A DNA stretch of 64,000 nt from Bordetella genomosp. 5 (lineage in GTDB: Bacteria; Pseudomonadota; Gammaproteobacteria; Burkholderiales; Burkholderiaceae_B). Every line of letters starts with the position of its first letter. Positions within the stretch are counted from its first letter, which is position 1. Location: assembly GCF_002261475.1 (NCBI RefSeq), contig NZ_NEVN01000007.1:124001-188000 (forward strand). Direction: 5' to 3'. The position numbers and the translations under genes are program-made. This document shows positions 62,790-64,000 of the stretch, piece after piece. The notes beneath the pieces were generated by a model. That model was given only the letters and a program-made list of their open reading frames with translations. It searched no databases and was not told the origin of the DNA.

Positions 62790-64000
62790 TCAGGCGGGCC
62801 CGGGGCGACCCTGCGCGGCAGGGGACGGCGCGGCGTCGGCCGCCGCGGCATCGCCCGGCGCGGCATCGGCCGGCGCGCCATCGGCCGCCGCGGCGCTGTC
62901 CAGCGTGGCATCTGCCGCCGCCACACCAAAGAGCTGCCGCGTTTCGTCTTCGGGCAGGGCCTCGACCGTCTTGAGGCTGCGCAACATCACGCGGGTGCGG
63001 GTTTCGGTGGCGCCGATCTTGCTGCTGGCGTTGTCGAGCGACTTCTTGACCGTGGCGAGCGCGTCACCGAACTTCGAGAACTCGGTCTTGACCGCGCGCA
63101 GCACCTGCCAGACTTCGGACGAGCGCTGCTCGATGGCGAGCGTGCGAAAGCCCATCTGCAGGCTGTTGAGCAGCGCGGCCAGGTTGGTGGGACCGGCCAC
63201 GTTCACGCGCAGGCCGTGCAGCTTGTCGATCAAGCCGGGCTGACGCAGCACCTCGGCATACAGCCCTTCGGTGGGCAGGAACATGATGGCGAAATCGGTG
63301 GTGTGCGGCGGGGCCACGTACTTATCGGCGATGAGACGCGCCTGGGTCTCGACCGCGCGGGCCAGCGCGGTGCCCGCCTGACGCGCGCCGTCGGCGTCCG
63401 CGGCTTCCTGGGCGTTGAGCAGGCGCTCGTATTCTTCCTTGGGAAACTTGGCGTCCACCGGCAGCCAGACCGGTTCGCCCCCGGCATCGCGGCCCGGCAG
63501 CCGGATCGCGAACTCGACGATCGCGTCGCTGCCCGGCACCGGCCGCACATTGCGCGCGTACTGGTCCGCGGTCATGGTGTCTTCGATCAGGCGGGCGAGC
63601 TGGACCTCGCCCCAGGTGCCGCGCGACTTCACGTTGGTGAGCACCCGGCGCAGATCGCCCACGCCGGCCGCCAGCGTCTGCATCTCGCCCAGGCCCTTGT
63701 GCACGGCCTCGAGCCGTTCGGATACCAGTTTGAACGACTCGCCCAGCCGCTGCTCGAGGGTGGCGTGCAGCTTCTCGTCCACCGTGCGCCGCATCTCTTC
63801 GAGACGGGCGCCGTTATCGGCCTGCAGCGCCTGCAGGCGCGCATCGACCGTCTGGCGCACTTCGGCCATGCGCCGGTCGTTGAGCTCGACCAGCCCCTGC
63901 AGCCGCTCGCCGAACTGGGCCGAGAAGCGCGCCAGCGAGGCGGCGTATTCCTCGCGCGCCTCGCGCTGGTCACGTGCCAGCGCGCCCCGCAGGTCTTCCT
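62790..64000 (-). CDS. rmuC: DNA recombination protein RmuC (5' end outside window)
   Basis: Suppresses short-repeat inversions in E. coli; predicted nuclease-fold protein. About 403 codons visible. The N-terminal coiled coil (EEYAASLARFSAQFGERLQGL and following heptads) is open to the window edge, so the start is missing. The core RmuC domain includes NVKSRGTWGEVQLARLIED, VDAKFPKEEYERL and FLPTEGLYAEVLRQPGL. The C-terminus is an Ala/Pro-rich tail (about 40 residues from ~FGVAAADATL), low-complexity and ending next to the 15-bp array. The visible codons begin at 63998. Confidence 0.94.
   Translation of the reverse strand, partial: EDLRGALARDQREAREEYAASLARFSAQFGERLQGLVELNDRRMAEVRQTVDARLQALQADNGARLEEMRRTVDEKLHATLEQRLGESFKLVSERLEAVHKGLGEMQTLAAGVGDLRRVLTNVKSRGTWGEVQLARLIEDTMTADQYARNVRPVPGSDAIVEFAIRLPGRDAGGEPVWLPVDAKFPKEEYERLLNAQEAADADGARQAGTALARAVETQARLIADKYVAPPHTTDFAIMFLPTEGLYAEVLRQPGLIDKLHGLRVNVAGPTNLAALLNSLQMGFRTLAIEQRSSEVWQVLRAVKTEFSKFGDALATVKKSLDNASSKIGATETRTRVMLRSLKTVEALPEDETRQLFGVAAADATLDSAAAADGAPADAAPGDAAAADAAPSPAAQGRPGPA

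Noticed and set aside
62648-62929. Pro/Ala/Gly repeat protein on the minus strand
   Set aside because: It is the 15-bp array read in frame and overlaps the 3' end of rmuC in another frame.

Overview
The window is high-GC chromosomal DNA from a betaproteobacterium, most likely of the Alcaligenaceae (Bordetella/Achromobacter/Pigmentiphaga type). This rests on gene content: four Bug-type tripartite-tricarboxylate solute receptors or related CoA-acid loci, LpxO, a dnaE/msbA-flanked LPS-core cluster, and a single Ile-Ala spacer rRNA operon. The genus cannot be fixed without a 16S search.

Layout. 1-6.2 kb: end of holA, proA, a small membrane protein, two acetyltransferases, a GTG-started amidase, a 3-hydroxyacyl-CoA dehydrogenase and a YchJ-like gene. 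6.2-12.6 kb: a complete rRNA operon on the minus strand (16S, tRNA-Ile, tRNA-Ala, 23S and two tandem 5S genes, each with its own terminator), with boxA signals, a strong promoter with an AT-rich upstream element, and clear RNase III processing stems. 12.6-13.8 kb: about 1.2 kb without a gene, containing an 8-bp tandem repeat, three TATA-rich palindromes and a plus-strand consensus promoter that overlaps an rRNA-side promoter. 13.8-18.2 kb: rng (RNase G), two small unrecognised ORFs, and a divergent TetR/MFS efflux pair.

18.3-33.6 kb is an envelope block: msbA, a heptosyltransferase-like GT9, an ElyC/YdcF-like protein, a small cysteine-rich protein, then a minus-strand run of three GT4 enzymes, one WaaE-like GT2 and two NodB-type deacetylases. 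The last three genes of that run follow dnaE directly with overlapping stop/start codons. lpxO (lipid A 2-hydroxylase) diverges from dnaE. This looks like an LPS-core assembly and modification cluster.

33.7-38.2 kb: a divergent pair of operons (enoyl-CoA hydratase plus class III CoA-transferase; Bug receptor plus FMN 2-hydroxyacid dehydrogenase) driven by two promoters that are mirror-image copies of each other. 38.2-45 kb: hrpA with a long repeat-rich N-terminal extension, argA, yggX and yjbQ.

45-59 kb is a catabolic block that together encodes a full beta-oxidation-like cycle: class III CoA-transferase, MaoC hydratase, SDR, LysR regulator, two Bug receptors, a nitronate-monooxygenase-family flavoprotein, acyl-CoA ligase, an SCP2-type thiolase homologue lacking the usual nucleophile cysteine with a DUF35 partner, a PimC/PimD-type acyl-CoA dehydrogenase pair and a PaaG-like hydratase. 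The substrate cannot be read from sequence. 59-64 kb: phoU, rpiA, an AidB-type acyl-CoA dehydrogenase and rmuC (cut by the window end).

The most distinctive points are the mirrored divergent promoters, a 15-bp minisatellite present both inside an acyl-CoA dehydrogenase gene and in a gene-free stretch 5 kb away, the 8-bp repeat region next to the rRNA operon, and the cysteine-less thiolase/DUF35 pair.
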